Source: Planctomycetales bacterium ZRK34 (GTDB lineage Bacteria > Planctomycetota > Phycisphaerae > Phycisphaerales > Zrk34). From it: 64,000 nt of DNA. The stretch lies in the NCBI GenBank assembly GCA_014873095.1, contig CP050848.1:186001-250000 (forward strand), in the 5' to 3' direction. The notes below the pieces were generated by a model. That model did no database searches. It was not told the origin of the DNA and was given only the letters and a program-made list of their open reading frames with translations. This document shows positions 1 through 9,505 of this stretch, piece after piece. How positions within the stretch are numbered: the stretch's first letter is position 1; each line of letters opens with the position of its first letter. Position numbers and translations under genes: made by a program.

Positions 1-3000
1 AGGCAGCCCGAGCCCGTGTCGTATGACACGATCCGTTTCAACGATCGCGGGTACCAACTCGCCGCGGGTGTCATCCTCGATCAGCTCGGCATCGACCCGC
101 CGAAGCTGCCCGCCAACGAACATGCCGCGCTGCGTGATTTGATCGAAGCGAAAAACGACCTGTACTTTCACCAGTATCGCCCGCAGAACGAAACCTACCT
201 GCGCGGCTTCCGCAAACATGAGCAGGGACAGAACGCCAAGGAGATCGCCGAATTCGATCCGCTGATCGAACTGGCCGAGGCCCGCATCGCCGCTTTCGTG
301 CAGGGTAAATCATTACCCGAACCGCCACGTGCCAAGCCCGCCGCACCAAGAAAGGTCGACGCGCTGACGCCGGAAGAGGAACTGGCCGCGCTCAAGCCCG
401 CCGAGGGTTTCGAGCTGAGTCTCTTCGCCAGCGAGCCGATGATCGCCAACCCGATCCATATGAACTTCGACGCCCGCGGTCGGCTCTGGGTCGCATCGAG
501 CCCGATCTATCCGCACATCCGCCCGGGGGCCAAACCGTCCGACGAAATCATCATTCTCGAAGACACCGACGGCGACGGTCGCGCCGACAAGCGCACCGTC
601 TTCGCCGACGACCTGCTGATTCCCACCGCGGTGATGCCCGATGATCGTGGCGGCGCATACGTAGCGGACTCGACCCGCCTGCTGCACCTGTCCGACACCG
701 ATGGCGACGGCCGCGCCGATCAGCGCCGCATCATCCTCGCCGGGTTCGGCACCGAAGACACCCACCACATCCTGCACACCTTCGGGTGGGGCCCCGACGG
801 CTGGTTGTACTTCCACCAGTCGATCTACATCCATACCCACGCCGAGACGCCGCGCGGCATCGAGCGCCTCATGGGCTCGGGCATCTGGCGGTACCAACCC
901 GAAACGCTTCAAACGCAAATTGTTTCACGCGGGTTGATCAATCCGTGGGGGCGGCAGTTCGACCGCTGGGGTCAGTGCTTCGCCACCGACGGCGCCGGCG
1001 GCGAGGGCATCAACTACGCTTTCCGCGGCTCGGCCTTCCCGACAGCCGTCGGATACCCGCGCATCATTCACGGATTGAACCCCGGCCAGCCCAAGCACTG
1101 CGGGCTGGCGCTTGTCACCGGCCGCCGCTTTCCCGGCGACTGGCAGAACACGCTGGTGACCAGCGACTTCCGCGGCAACCGCATCAACCACTTCCGCCTC
1201 GAGCCCGAAGCCTCCGGCTACATCAGCAAGCAACTGCCCGATGTCGTCACCACCACGCATCGCGCCTTCCGCCCGGTCGATCTGAAGATGGGCCCCGACG
1301 GCGCGCTGTACCTGGCCGACTGGTACAACCCGATTATCAACCACGGCGAAGTCGACTTCCGCGACCCGCGCCGTGACACGCAACACGGGCGCATCTGGCG
1401 ACTGGTTGCAAAGAACACCCCGACCGTGAAGCGCCCCGACATCGAAGGCGCGACGATCAGACAGCTTGTCGAAATGTTGCGCGCCCCCGAGCGGTGGACT
1501 GTCGAAACAGCACGTCGCCAGCTTGCGTTGCGTGATCGCTCCGCCGTGGCCACTGCCGTGCGTCAGTGGGTCGGCAAGTTGAACACCAGCGATGCCGATT
1601 ACGAACACGCGCGGCTCGAAGCCCTGTGGACCATGCAGACGATCCGCACGCCGGATTCGACCCTACTGCGTGCTGTGCTGAAATCACCCGATTATCGCGC
1701 CCGTGCAGCAGCTATTCGTGTGCTCGCCGACTGGCAGAATGCTGTGCCCGATGCCAACGATCTGCTTGCCGCGGCCGTTGCAGATCAGCACCCGCAGGTG
1801 CGCCTTGAAGCGGTGAACACCGCCCGCGATTTCGACAGCCTCGATGCGGTCAAACTCGCCGCCGGGGCGCTGGATCACGAGATGGATCAGAACATCGACT
1901 TCGCGCTGTGGGAGACGCTGCGCCGCACGCAGGATCGCTGGCTGCCCGCGGTGAAGTCAGGGAAGTTCAACTTCGGGGGTGACCCGACCAAACTCGCTTT
2001 CGCCGCCCGGGCCGTGGAAAATCCCGCCGCACTGGCTCCGCTGGTGACCATGCTTCGTGAAGGCAAACTCGACGAAGCGACCACACGTTCGATCACGCAG
2101 TTGATCGGACAACTCGGCGCGCCTGACGACCTGGCGGTGCTGTTTGACCTGGCCCGGAACAATCCCGCCCTGCGTACCCCGGCGCTGGCGGCGCTAATCG
2201 ACGCCGGGGCGCGTCACAACAAACGCCCCTCCGGCGATCTCGATTCATTGAACAGCCTGCTGCCGGATGAACCTCGCGCTGCGCATCTGGCCGGCGTGTG
2301 GCGTTTGAAATCCGCTCACCAGACGATCACCAGACTCGCCACCGCCGCCGACACCCCTGCCGCACCGCGTCACGGGGCGATCATGGGGCTGGCCAGCTAC
2401 GGTGACAAAGCGACGCTCAAAGCCGTCGCCACCAGTTCGCTGGATTTGAATGCTCGCCGCGATGCGCTGACCGCGTTGACGCGTCTGGACCCCAAAGTCG
2501 CCGCCCTCATTGCGGCGGACATGTTGACCAATCCCGCTGCCGAGTCGCAGACCGAGCCGATCGTCGACGCGTTCCTCGCCCACAAGCATGGCCCGTCCAC
2601 CCTCGCCGCTGCCCTCGATGGCAAGTCACTGCCCACGCAGACCGCCACGCTCGCACTGCGTCGCGCCTCGACCGCCGGCGACAAGGCCAAGGCCCTTGCC
2701 GAGGTGCTCACACGCTCTGTCGCACAGGCGCAGATGCCTCAGCAGTTGACACCCGATCAGGTCACCCAACTCGTCAAGGATGTTCAATCACACGGCAACC
2801 CCGCCCGAGGCCAGTCGATCTATCGTCTGCCGCAACTGGCCTGCATGACCTGCCACGCCATCGCCGGCGGCGGCGGCAAGATCGGACCCGACCTGATCTC
2901 ACTCGGCGCCAGCGCCCCCGTCGACTACATCATCGAATCGCTCCTGCAGCCCTCGGCCAAAATCAAGGAGGGCTACCACACCGTCAGTGTCATCACCACC

Positions 3001-3573
3001 GACGGCGGCGCCCTGTCGGGCACGCTGGTCCGCGAAGGCGGCGGCGTGGTCGTTCTTCGTGACGCCACCGGCAAGGAAATCGAAGTCCCCGAAGCCAAGG
3101 TGCAGCAGAAGATCATCGTGCCTGTGTCGATGATGCCGCCGATGTTGACCGCCTCGCTTCGCCGCGATCAGTTTGTCGACCTCGTCGCTTTCATGGCCGC
3201 ACTGGGGCGCGAGGGTGATTTCAAAGCCCCAGCCAATGCCTACATCCGCCGGTACGAAGTCAACGATCTCCCGGTCTACAGCCGGGTCGATGGGTCCGTA
3301 CCTGCTACGGAAGTTGCCGGCAAGTCAATGCGGTTCACGATCGAGGTGACCACCCCCGGCACGATCGCGCTGGAGTTGAACGATGCCTCAGCGGTCCGCA
3401 TCAATCGCGTCGGCGACGAAGCGAACCTGCGAGCGGAAAGGATGCTGATCGACCTGCCACGTGGGCTGCACACGTTCAACATCGACGTCCGCCCCGGCCG
3501 CAAGGCGCCGATCCGTATCCAGGTCAGCGAAGTCGAGGGCTCACCCGGCCGGGCAGCGCCCGTGAATGATTGA
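1..3573 (+). CDS. PVC-type dehydrogenase/HEAT/cytochrome c fusion, 5' end outside window
   Basis: The reading frame is open to the left edge, so the gene begins upstream; the GTG at 16 is only the first in-frame start-like codon. The first ~100 residues resemble the C-terminal end of the SGNH/GDSL hydrolase domain that precedes this family. A beta-propeller of the PVC membrane-bound dehydrogenase type follows (about 380-1430), with two 'DTDGDGRAD' calcium-loop-like repeats. Alpha-helical HEAT-like repeats run from about 1470 to 2750. A c-type cytochrome site CMTCH lies at 2842-2856 with the usual following 'GPDL' stretch. A short beta-rich tail ends the protein. By family it is a periplasmic oxidoreductase that may pass electrons to its own haem; the substrate is unknown. 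Where SGNH enzymes carry D-x-x-H near the end of the domain this one reads 'DTIRFN', so the hydrolase part may be inactive. Confidence 0.85.
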   Translation, partial: RQPEPVSYDTIRFNDRGYQLAAGVILDQLGIDPPKLPANEHAALRDLIEAKNDLYFHQYRPQNETYLRGFRKHEQGQNAKEIAEFDPLIELAEARIAAFVQGKSLPEPPRAKPAAPRKVDALTPEEELAALKPAEGFELSLFASEPMIANPIHMNFDARGRLWVASSPIYPHIRPGAKPSDEIIILEDTDGDGRADKRTVFADDLLIPTAVMPDDRGGAYVADSTRLLHLSDTDGDGRADQRRIILAGFGTEDTHHILHTFGWGPDGWLYFHQSIYIHTHAETPRGIERLMGSGIWRYQPETLQTQIVSRGLINPWGRQFDRWGQCFATDGAGGEGINYAFRGSAFPTAVGYPRIIHGLNPGQPKHCGLALVTGRRFPGDWQNTLVTSDFRGNRINHFRLEPEASGYISKQLPDVVTTTHRAFRPVDLKMGPDGALYLADWYNPIINHGEVDFRDPRRDTQHGRIWRLVAKNTPTVKRPDIEGATIRQLVEMLRAPERWTVETARRQLALRDRSAVATAVRQWVGKLNTSDADYEHARLEALWTMQTIRTPDSTLLRAVLKSPDYRARAAAIRVLADWQNAVPDANDLLAAAVADQHPQVRLEAVNTARDFDSLDAVKLAAGALDHEMDQNIDFALWETLRRTQDRWLPAVKSGKFNFGGDPTKLAFAARAVENPAALAPLVTMLREGKLDEATTRSITQLIGQLGAPDDLAVLFDLARNNPALRTPALAALIDAGARHNKRPSGDLDSLNSLLPDEPRAAHLAGVWRLKSAHQTITRLATAADTPAAPRHGAIMGLASYGDKATLKAVATSSLDLNARRDALTALTRLDPKVAALIAADMLTNPAAESQTEPIVDAFLAHKHGPSTLAAALDGKSLPTQTATLALRRASTAGDKAKALAEVLTRSVAQAQMPQQLTPDQVTQLVKDVQSHGNPARGQSIYRLPQLACMTCHAIAGGGGKIGPDLISLGASAPVDYIIESLLQPSAKIKEGYHTVSVITTDGGALSGTLVREGGGVVVLRDATGKEIEVPEAKVQQKIIVPVSMMPPMLTASLRRDQFVDLVAFMAALGREGDFKAPANAYIRRYEVNDLPVYSRVDGSVPATEVAGKSMRFTIEVTTPGTIALELNDASAVRINRVGDEANLRAERMLIDLPRGLHTFNIDVRPGRKAPIRIQVSEVEGSPGRAAPVND

Positions 3574-3597
3574 TGTCGTTGTTGGACCGCTGGGGGA

Positions 3598-4518
3598 TCA
3601 ACCGACGCTTCGACGGCGAAGCAGGCAACCCACCGCGCCGAGCAATCCGAACACCGCCGCTGAACTCGGGGACGGCACGGCACCCGAGATTTCGGTCACG
3701 CTCAGGTTGTCATAAATCACATAGTGCGGCCCGACAGATGTGAACGGATCGGTATACCCCAGGCTGATGAGGCCCGAACTGACTTCGGTTGTAGCCTGAA
3801 TGATTGGGGTGCCGTCCAGTGAGTATGTGACGGTGGTCGGGGTCACATCGATGGTCAGCGTCGTCCAGACATTGCCCGGCGAGCCGGGAAAATCCGTCGA
3901 TGGAAACAGCGACTGATACAGCGTGCCGGAGGCATTGGTGGTCTGAGCGGGATCGAGATAACTCGAATCACCGCTTGGCACAGCCGCAATGCTCGGAACA
4001 GAGTGGCGATAATCGGAACTGGAGCCGCCTTCGCCGGTGATTGAAATGAAGTGCCCGTTCGTGACGACTGGTGTAAAGATCGAGATGTAGTCGCTGCTGC
4101 TGCCGGCGACGCCGACATGGGCCATTTCGGTGCTTCCGCTTTGACCGATTTCGACGCGCATGTACATGTCGACCTGGAGACGGTAGTTCGTCGCCGTGAT
4201 GGATGTGTTGTTGAAAGCGGCGATGTGATCGGCCTCGCCGGCTGAATCGTTGACCGTGAATAGCAGGCCGCCGGTATCGCCGGCCGTGGAGTTCGGCGCC
4301 AGCGGGATGCCGGCGGCGATGTAATCGAAAGCGAAGGTGGACGTGCTGTCGGCCGTGCCGTCGCCCGAGGCGGCGTTTGAATCGTCGACAATCGTGTAAT
4401 TCGACGAGGTGTCGGCTTCAAAATCGTCTTCAATGAGCGCGCCCGGCGCGACCGCTGTCACCCCGAAAACTCCCAGCGCACAAATAACACACCACATTTT
4501 GGTTCGATTACTCATCAT
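3598..4518 (-). CDS. PEP-CTERM-type secreted surface protein
   Basis: A 306-residue protein with an N-terminal signal peptide (hydrophobic stretch in the first 27 residues) and a C-terminal sorting signal: a 'VPSPSSAAVFG' motif, a short hydrophobic helix and a final arginine cluster 'LLRRR'. That tripartite tail is a PEP-CTERM-like (exosortase) anchor, with 'PSP' in place of 'PEP'. The body is rich in Ser, Thr, Asp and Gly, as expected of a beta-sandwich surface domain; no catalytic motif is visible. AGGAG lies just upstream of the tandem ATG start at 4518. It faces the preceding dehydrogenase gene tail to tail with a 24-bp gap. The function is unknown; surface anchoring is inferred from the tail alone. 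Confidence 0.8.
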   Translation of the reverse strand: MMSNRTKMWCVICALGVFGVTAVAPGALIEDDFEADTSSNYTIVDDSNAASGDGTADSTSTFAFDYIAAGIPLAPNSTAGDTGGLLFTVNDSAGEADHIAAFNNTSITATNYRLQVDMYMRVEIGQSGSTEMAHVGVAGSSSDYISIFTPVVTNGHFISITGEGGSSSDYRHSVPSIAAVPSGDSSYLDPAQTTNASGTLYQSLFPSTDFPGSPGNVWTTLTIDVTPTTVTYSLDGTPIIQATTEVSSGLISLGYTDPFTSVGPHYVIYDNLSVTEISGAVPSPSSAAVFGLLGAVGCLLRRRSVG

Positions 4519-4708
4519 CCAACTCCTGTGTCCAAACTTAGTGAAGGATTCTCATTCTTCTGCGATATTGATTTCCCGCCGACGAATAAAAGTTAACAGC
4601 AATCCATCAGACAAGCTAGTCCTATTTATTCAATTCATCTGAAATTCACATCTGAGAGTACATCATCACACCGCATTTGATTTGGCACCTGCGTGCAATA
4701 TCTGCCCA
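4519..4708. other. AT-rich spacer between two leftward genes
   Basis: This 190-bp gap is much richer in A and T than its surroundings (for example around 4560-4640). It lies upstream of the PEP-CTERM gene, so it probably carries that gene's promoter. No convincing -35/-10 pair was identified. Confidence 0.4.
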
Positions 4709-6103
4709 TCAGTTCTCCGAGGGTGCGACATGAACGGTGAAACAGTAAAGACTGTTGGCCAGAGCATCGATTGTAAATGAATCCGCAGCAGTCATTTTCG
4801 TATGACTTGGCACACCTTCGCGCCGATTGTCCGGGCCCCAGTGCATCACCTGAATCGTCGCCTCGGTCAAGCGACGCCCCGGAAGGCGAACGGTCATGTC
4901 TTTCACATCCTTTGGAGAACTGTTCAGCACCCAGACGGTCAGCAGATCGCCCTTGATAAAGGCTGCGGTAGTCGTCAGATTGTCGGGGATGTTGGTGGGC
5001 AGGTAACGCCCCCCGCCGGAGGTGTTCACGAGTTGCTTGAAGATGTAGTAGGTGCGCATCACCTCGACTTCGCCGCGCACATTGCGAAACATCTTGTGGG
5101 TTTTCTTGCGGTTGCCAAGCGACAGCCAGTCGTTGATCCCTGAAAAGCCGGCGCGAATGTGCTGCCAGAGAATCTGCGTGTTGGCGACGGCCTCATCATC
5201 AGGCCCGTGAAAGCTATGCAACTCGGTGTTCCACACCGGTCGATTCAGCGAGCGGGCGAGCGAGACGAACTCTTCCGGACTGCCCTGGTTGCGCGTGTTA
5301 TGCGAAGCGGCGATGTCGAAGAAGTCAGCGTTGCCCGTTTTGATCGCCTGCTCCATCCATTTGACCCCGTTTCGCCAACTGTAACTCGACGGCGCGATGA
5401 CCTTGGGCATCTGATCGCCCAACTGTTGGCGCATCCGCAAGACCATCTGCTTGAGTTCAGGCGCGAAGTAGTAAACGTCATTTTCGTTTTTCACATCGAC
5501 ATACGCGATCGGAAATCCCTTGCGGTTGAAAAACTGAATCTGGCGCACGAGGTAGTCCGCAGCCTTGTCCCACTTGAACTGCTGAAACTTCCGCTTGTCG
5601 GAGTATGGATTCTCGAACACACCGATCCACAGCGGGAAGCACGTGTAAGGCGAGTTCTTCGCTTGCACACTGTTTTTGTCATACCTATCGTGAATCGCTT
5701 CATGAAACGGACGCGGGCTGGCGAAGAACTTCAGCTTCGGATTCGCCGCCTGCAGCCGGGTCATGCAATCAAGTTGTTTGTCGTACACGGACCAGTCGAA
5801 TTGGCCCTCCTCAAACTCCGCACCGCCGTCGATGCCGACGCGGACATAGTCCACCTGACATTCACTGACCGCCAGGCGTGCGAGTTTGTCCGCCTGCTCC
5901 GGCTTCAGATTCCAATACCACAGTCGCTCGAAATCCATCCCGTACGTCATCGTCTGCTGAGCATCGCCGCTGACGACGATGTCACCCGGTTCCACACCCG
6001 CCGAGGCAAAACATGACATCCACGTCATCACAAACGCAGCCAACCACAGACCACCGACTAAACCACGATACGAACGTTGGGAACGATACGAATTGAGGCA
6101 CAT
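4709..6103 (-). CDS. Secreted GH30-like glycoside hydrolase
   Basis: The start is placed at the ATG at 6103, which has an AAGGA ribosome site about 8 bases upstream and gives a clean signal peptide (hydrophobic run ending 'SCFASAG'); the open frame extends 24 codons further without such a site. The 464-residue product looks like a clan GH-A TIM-barrel glycosidase. 'VDVKNEND' places a likely acid/base Glu at about residue 207 after Asn, and 'VWNTELHS' places a likely nucleophile Glu at about 294. A C-terminal beta domain of about 100 residues follows, as in GH30 enzymes. Substrate specificity cannot be read from the sequence. GH30 is the best guess; GH39 or an unclassified GH-A family is possible. 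It probably acts outside the cytoplasm on plant or algal glycans. Confidence 0.7.
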   Translation of the reverse strand: MCLNSYRSQRSYRGLVGGLWLAAFVMTWMSCFASAGVEPGDIVVSGDAQQTMTYGMDFERLWYWNLKPEQADKLARLAVSECQVDYVRVGIDGGAEFEEGQFDWSVYDKQLDCMTRLQAANPKLKFFASPRPFHEAIHDRYDKNSVQAKNSPYTCFPLWIGVFENPYSDKRKFQQFKWDKAADYLVRQIQFFNRKGFPIAYVDVKNENDVYYFAPELKQMVLRMRQQLGDQMPKVIAPSSYSWRNGVKWMEQAIKTGNADFFDIAASHNTRNQGSPEEFVSLARSLNRPVWNTELHSFHGPDDEAVANTQILWQHIRAGFSGINDWLSLGNRKKTHKMFRNVRGEVEVMRTYYIFKQLVNTSGGGRYLPTNIPDNLTTTAAFIKGDLLTVWVLNSSPKDVKDMTVRLPGRRLTEATIQVMHWGPDNRREGVPSHTKMTAADSFTIDALANSLYCFTVHVAPSEN

Positions 6104-6259
6104 CAAAAATTCCTTCGTGCTGAAATCTCGGCTCGTACAGACACGGCATAACTCTACCAGCTTGGACTTGTTCATTCACCACGGGGAGTCCCCCGGCCGA
6201 AGAATGCACCATCTCACACGGCCAGACACGCAGAAAGCGTGATCATCGAGGGGGAAAAA

Positions 6260-6333
6260 TGGGCGATACTGGACTTGAACCAGTGACCTCCTGCGTGTCG
6301 AGCAGGCGCTCTAGCCAACTGAGCTAATCGCCC
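6260..6333 (-). tRNA. tRNA-Val (anticodon GAC)
   Basis: On the minus strand the sequence folds into a complete 74-nt cloverleaf: acceptor stem GGGCGAT/ATCGCCC, D-stem GCTC/GAGC, anticodon stem CCTGC/GCAGG, T-arm ACTGG-TTCAAGT-CCAGT, and discriminator A. The seven-base anticodon loop is TCGACAC, giving anticodon GAC (6297-6299) for valine; A35, C36 and A73 agree with valine identity. The base before the anticodon is C instead of the nearly universal U33. CCA is not encoded: the acceptor is followed at once by a T-run (complement of 6255-6259) that may serve in termination. Confidence 0.93.
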
Positions 6334-6398
6334 CAATGGGGAAGCGTATTGTAGCCATCCGGCGGCCGGGTTCAAGCCGCGGCGGTGGATTCGTGCGG

Positions 6399-7238
6399 TC
6401 AACTTTCCGGGGGGTCTTCGACCAGATCCAGCCACGCTTCGGGCAGAACTTCCAACCACCAGCGGCCAGATCGCTTCTGGACAAACACCTTGCAGCCGAA
6501 GACTTCGGTCAGGCGTTCGGGGGTGATCACGGCATCGGGTCGGCCCACGGCGGCGAGGCGGCCGCTGCGGATGAGCACGACCTGGTCAGTCCGCGGGCTC
6601 AACTCCTCGACGTGGTGGGTCACCATGATGACCGTCAGCTCGGGGTGCAGGCGACGGAGGGTTTCAATGGTGGCAAGCACGCGCTCGCGGCCGGTGACGT
6701 CGAGCCCGGCCGTCGGCTCGTCGAGTATCAGCAATTCGGGCAGGTGGACCAGGGCGCGGGCCAGCAGGCAGCGTCGCTTTTCACCGGTCGAAAGCACCTC
6801 GTACCGCTGATCGCGCCGATGCGACAGGCCGACGGCGCGGAGCAACTGCTCGGCATGGGCGGTCTGCTCCTCGGTGACCGCATCGTAAAGATACAGCGTG
6901 CCGAAGAACCCGGTGCAGATCACCTGCAAGGCGGTCAGATCGCCGTCGACGCTGTAGAGTTCCGACGGATCGACCACCGCCACGCGCCGCCGCAGCATGC
7001 GCACATCCGTGCGACCGAGCCGCCCGCCGAGCACGTCGACGGTTCCGGTGGTCGGCCACATGAACCCGGTGATGACCCGCATGAGCGTGGTCTTGCCCGA
7101 CCCGTTGGGCCCGAGCAGGGCGCAGTTGGCGCCGCGCGGCAGGGTCCAGTCGATGTCTTTGAGAATCGTCACGGGGCCCCGGCGGACGCTGACGTTCTGC
7201 ATGCAGATGGCGGGCTGTTGAACTTCACGCGTGTTCAT
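6399..7238 (-). CDS. ABC transporter-type ATPase, stand-alone
   Basis: A 279-residue cytoplasmic ATP-binding cassette protein. Walker A 'GPNGSGKTT' lies near the N-terminus, the signature is 'LSTGEKRR', and Walker B is 'LLILDEPTAG' followed by a switch His in 'VTHHVEE'. The start at 7238 ('MNTREV') is preferred because the longer open frame would overlap the divergently transcribed algH. No permease or binding protein is encoded nearby, so its partner is unknown. The variant signature 'LSTGE' and the C-terminal tail recall molybdate-type or YlmA-like orphan ATPases. Confidence 0.85.
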   Translation of the reverse strand: MNTREVQQPAICMQNVSVRRGPVTILKDIDWTLPRGANCALLGPNGSGKTTLMRVITGFMWPTTGTVDVLGGRLGRTDVRMLRRRVAVVDPSELYSVDGDLTALQVICTGFFGTLYLYDAVTEEQTAHAEQLLRAVGLSHRRDQRYEVLSTGEKRRCLLARALVHLPELLILDEPTAGLDVTGRERVLATIETLRRLHPELTVIMVTHHVEELSPRTDQVVLIRSGRLAAVGRPDAVITPERLTEVFGCKVFVQKRSGRWWLEVLPEAWLDLVEDPPES

Positions 7239-7281
7239 GCGGGCAGTGTAGCACACGGGACTCGCCTGCGTATGATGTGGC

Positions 7282-7833
7282 ATGAAGTCACTGAAGGGAC
7301 AATTGCTGATCGCCACGCCGGCGTTGACTGACCCGAATTTCAACCAGACGGTTCTGCTGATGGTCGAGCATGGTGAGGGCGGCGCGATGGGGTTGATCCT
7401 CAATCGGAAGACCGATGCGGTGCTGGCCGACGCGCTGGAGGCGCTGGATGATCCGTCGATCAACCTGGAAGTGCCGCTGTGCGTGGGCGGGCCGTGCCAG
7501 GGGCCGCTGATGGTGCTGCATACCGATGCGGGCGCGTCGGATGCCCACGTGATCGGCGATGTGCATTTTTCCACCGAGCGGGAGCACGTCGAATCCCTGC
7601 TGCGAAACGGCCACGAACCGGCGATGTACTTCGTCGGTTACGCCGGCTGGGCCCCCGGGCAACTCGAAGCTGAACTCAAGCAGAACGCCTGGCTGACGAT
7701 GTCGGCCAAGGGCGTAAACATATTCGACATGGATCAAGAATCATGGGCGCAACTCGCCGAGCGGCTCAGCAACCCGGCGCGCCCCGCAGGTCTCGATCGA
7801 GCCATCCTGCCGGACGATCCGTCGGTCAACTAG
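7282..7833 (+). CDS. algH: YqgE/AlgH family protein
   Basis: A 183-residue protein matching the YqgE/AlgH (UPF0301) family over its full length, with the family's N-terminal pattern 'GQLLIATPALTDPNF' and 'GGAMGLILNR'. The family is cytoplasmic. It was once linked to alginate regulation, but its biochemical role is not established. The gene diverges from the ABC ATPase across 43 bp, so the two promoters must share that short region. Length and residues are ordinary for the family. Confidence 0.9.
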   Translation: MKSLKGQLLIATPALTDPNFNQTVLLMVEHGEGGAMGLILNRKTDAVLADALEALDDPSINLEVPLCVGGPCQGPLMVLHTDAGASDAHVIGDVHFSTEREHVESLLRNGHEPAMYFVGYAGWAPGQLEAELKQNAWLTMSAKGVNIFDMDQESWAQLAERLSNPARPAGLDRAILPDDPSVN

Positions 7834-7891
7834 CACATCATTTTGGGCACCCGTTTAGCAGCGACCCGAAGGGGAGCGCGTTGCCAGGGGG

Positions 7892-9433
7892 TCAAGCCAG
7901 CGACGCAAGCTGCGGGAAGTTGTCACGCAAGGCCGGGTACAGCGCATCATAAGCGGTGTGGGCCTGGGCGTAAAACTTCGCCGCTCCGGGGTCGGGTTTG
8001 AGGCGTTCGGTTTCATCGATGACGGCCCGGGTCGCCTGGGCGATGTTCTTCCACGCGCCCGTGCCGACGCCGGCCAGCAGCGCCACGCCGTAGGCCGCAC
8101 CTTCGGTCGAGTTGGTCAGACCGACCGGCACGTTGTAGGCATCCGCCTGAAGCTGCCGCCAGAACGCGCTGCGCGAGCCACCGCCGGTGAGGTAGACGGT
8201 TTTGATGTTGATGCCCATGCCCTGCATGATGCGCAGGGCATCGGTCATGCCGAAGGTGATGCCTTCGATGACCGAGCGGATCATGTCGGCCCGCGTGTGA
8301 CGGGCGGTCAACCCGATCCATCCGCCGCGCGCCATCGGGTCCGGGTGAGGGCACCGCTCGCCGGTCAGGTACGGTAAAAACATCAACCCCTCGCAACCAG
8401 CCTTCGCCCGCACCGCTTCGCTGAGCAGCAGATCGTACGCATCGACTTTCTTTCGCTTGGCCGCGGCGATCTCCGCCTTGGCCATGTGATTGCGGAACCA
8501 CTGCAGCGACCCGCCGGCCGAGAGCATGCAGCCGAAAACACACCATTTGCCGTCGACCGCCGAGCACATCGTGTGCACGCGCCCCTGCGGATCGAGCACC
8601 GGTTCATCCGCATGAGCGAAGACCACCCCGCTGGTGCCCAGCGACGCCATCGCCACACCGCGTTTCACGATGCCGTTGCCGACCGCGCCGGCCGCGTTGT
8701 CACCCGCTCCGCCGACAACCGGCACGCCCTGAACGAGCCCCAGTTGCTTCGCGGCCCACGGGGTCAACTCCCCCGTCACCACGTGCGATTCAACACAGTC
8801 AGCAAACAAAGACGCATCGAGCCCGAGCTTGCGGATGAGCCCCTTGTGCCAGGCGCGTTTTTTGACATCCAGCAGCAGCGTGCCCGCCGCGTCGGAAACT
8901 TCCGTCGCATATTCACCGGTCATGCGGTAGCGGATGTAGTCTTTCGGCAGCAGCACGTGCTTGGTTTGTTCAAACACCTTCGGCTCGTGCTGCCGCACCC
9001 ATAGAATCTTCGGCGCCTGAAAACCCGTCAGCGCCGGATTGCCCACCATGTTGATCAGCTTCTTGCGCCCGCCGGCGGTCTTTTCGATTTCGACGCATTG
9101 CGCCGCGGTGCGTTGATCGTTCCACAACAGCGCCGGCCGCAGAGGCTCGGCCGTCTCGTGTCCATCATCCGCGAGAAACACCGACCCGTGCATCTGGCCC
9201 GACAGGCCAATGCCCTTGCAGGCATTGGGCTTCACACCGGCTTTCTTGACCACGGCCTTGGTCGCTTTGCACACCGCGCTCCACCACTGCCGTGGGTCCT
9301 GCTCCGACCAACCCGGCTGGGGCGAACTGATGTCGTGCTCCGACGTCGCCGTCGCCAGCACCTTGCCTTTCAGATCGCAAATCAGCGCCTTGGTCCCCGA
9401 CGTTCCGATGTCCACACCCAGCAGATAGGCCAT
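7892..9433 (-). CDS. xylB: Xylulokinase
   Basis: A 513-residue FGGY-family sugar kinase. The N-terminus carries the phosphate-1 loop 'GVDIGTSGTKALI'. The xylulokinase-type active-site segment includes 'SGQMHGSVF', and the C-terminal ATP domain has 'LTGGGSRSAFWRQLQADA'. The family phosphorylates D-xylulose to D-xylulose 5-phosphate, feeding the pentose phosphate pathway. No xylose isomerase or transporter lies next to it, and the downstream neighbour is convergent algH. The GQMHG motif supports xylulokinase over glycerol kinase. Confidence 0.93.
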   Translation of the reverse strand: MAYLLGVDIGTSGTKALICDLKGKVLATATSEHDISSPQPGWSEQDPRQWWSAVCKATKAVVKKAGVKPNACKGIGLSGQMHGSVFLADDGHETAEPLRPALLWNDQRTAAQCVEIEKTAGGRKKLINMVGNPALTGFQAPKILWVRQHEPKVFEQTKHVLLPKDYIRYRMTGEYATEVSDAAGTLLLDVKKRAWHKGLIRKLGLDASLFADCVESHVVTGELTPWAAKQLGLVQGVPVVGGAGDNAAGAVGNGIVKRGVAMASLGTSGVVFAHADEPVLDPQGRVHTMCSAVDGKWCVFGCMLSAGGSLQWFRNHMAKAEIAAAKRKKVDAYDLLLSEAVRAKAGCEGLMFLPYLTGERCPHPDPMARGGWIGLTARHTRADMIRSVIEGITFGMTDALRIMQGMGINIKTVYLTGGGSRSAFWRQLQADAYNVPVGLTNSTEGAAYGVALLAGVGTGAWKNIAQATRAVIDETERLKPDPGAAKFYAQAHTAYDALYPALRDNFPQLASLA

Positions 9434-9505
9434 GTTCGCACCTCATGAGTCGTTACGGATAGTTACAGCAATCATGAGAATACACGCAGAGCCTCGATGC
9501 GACAA

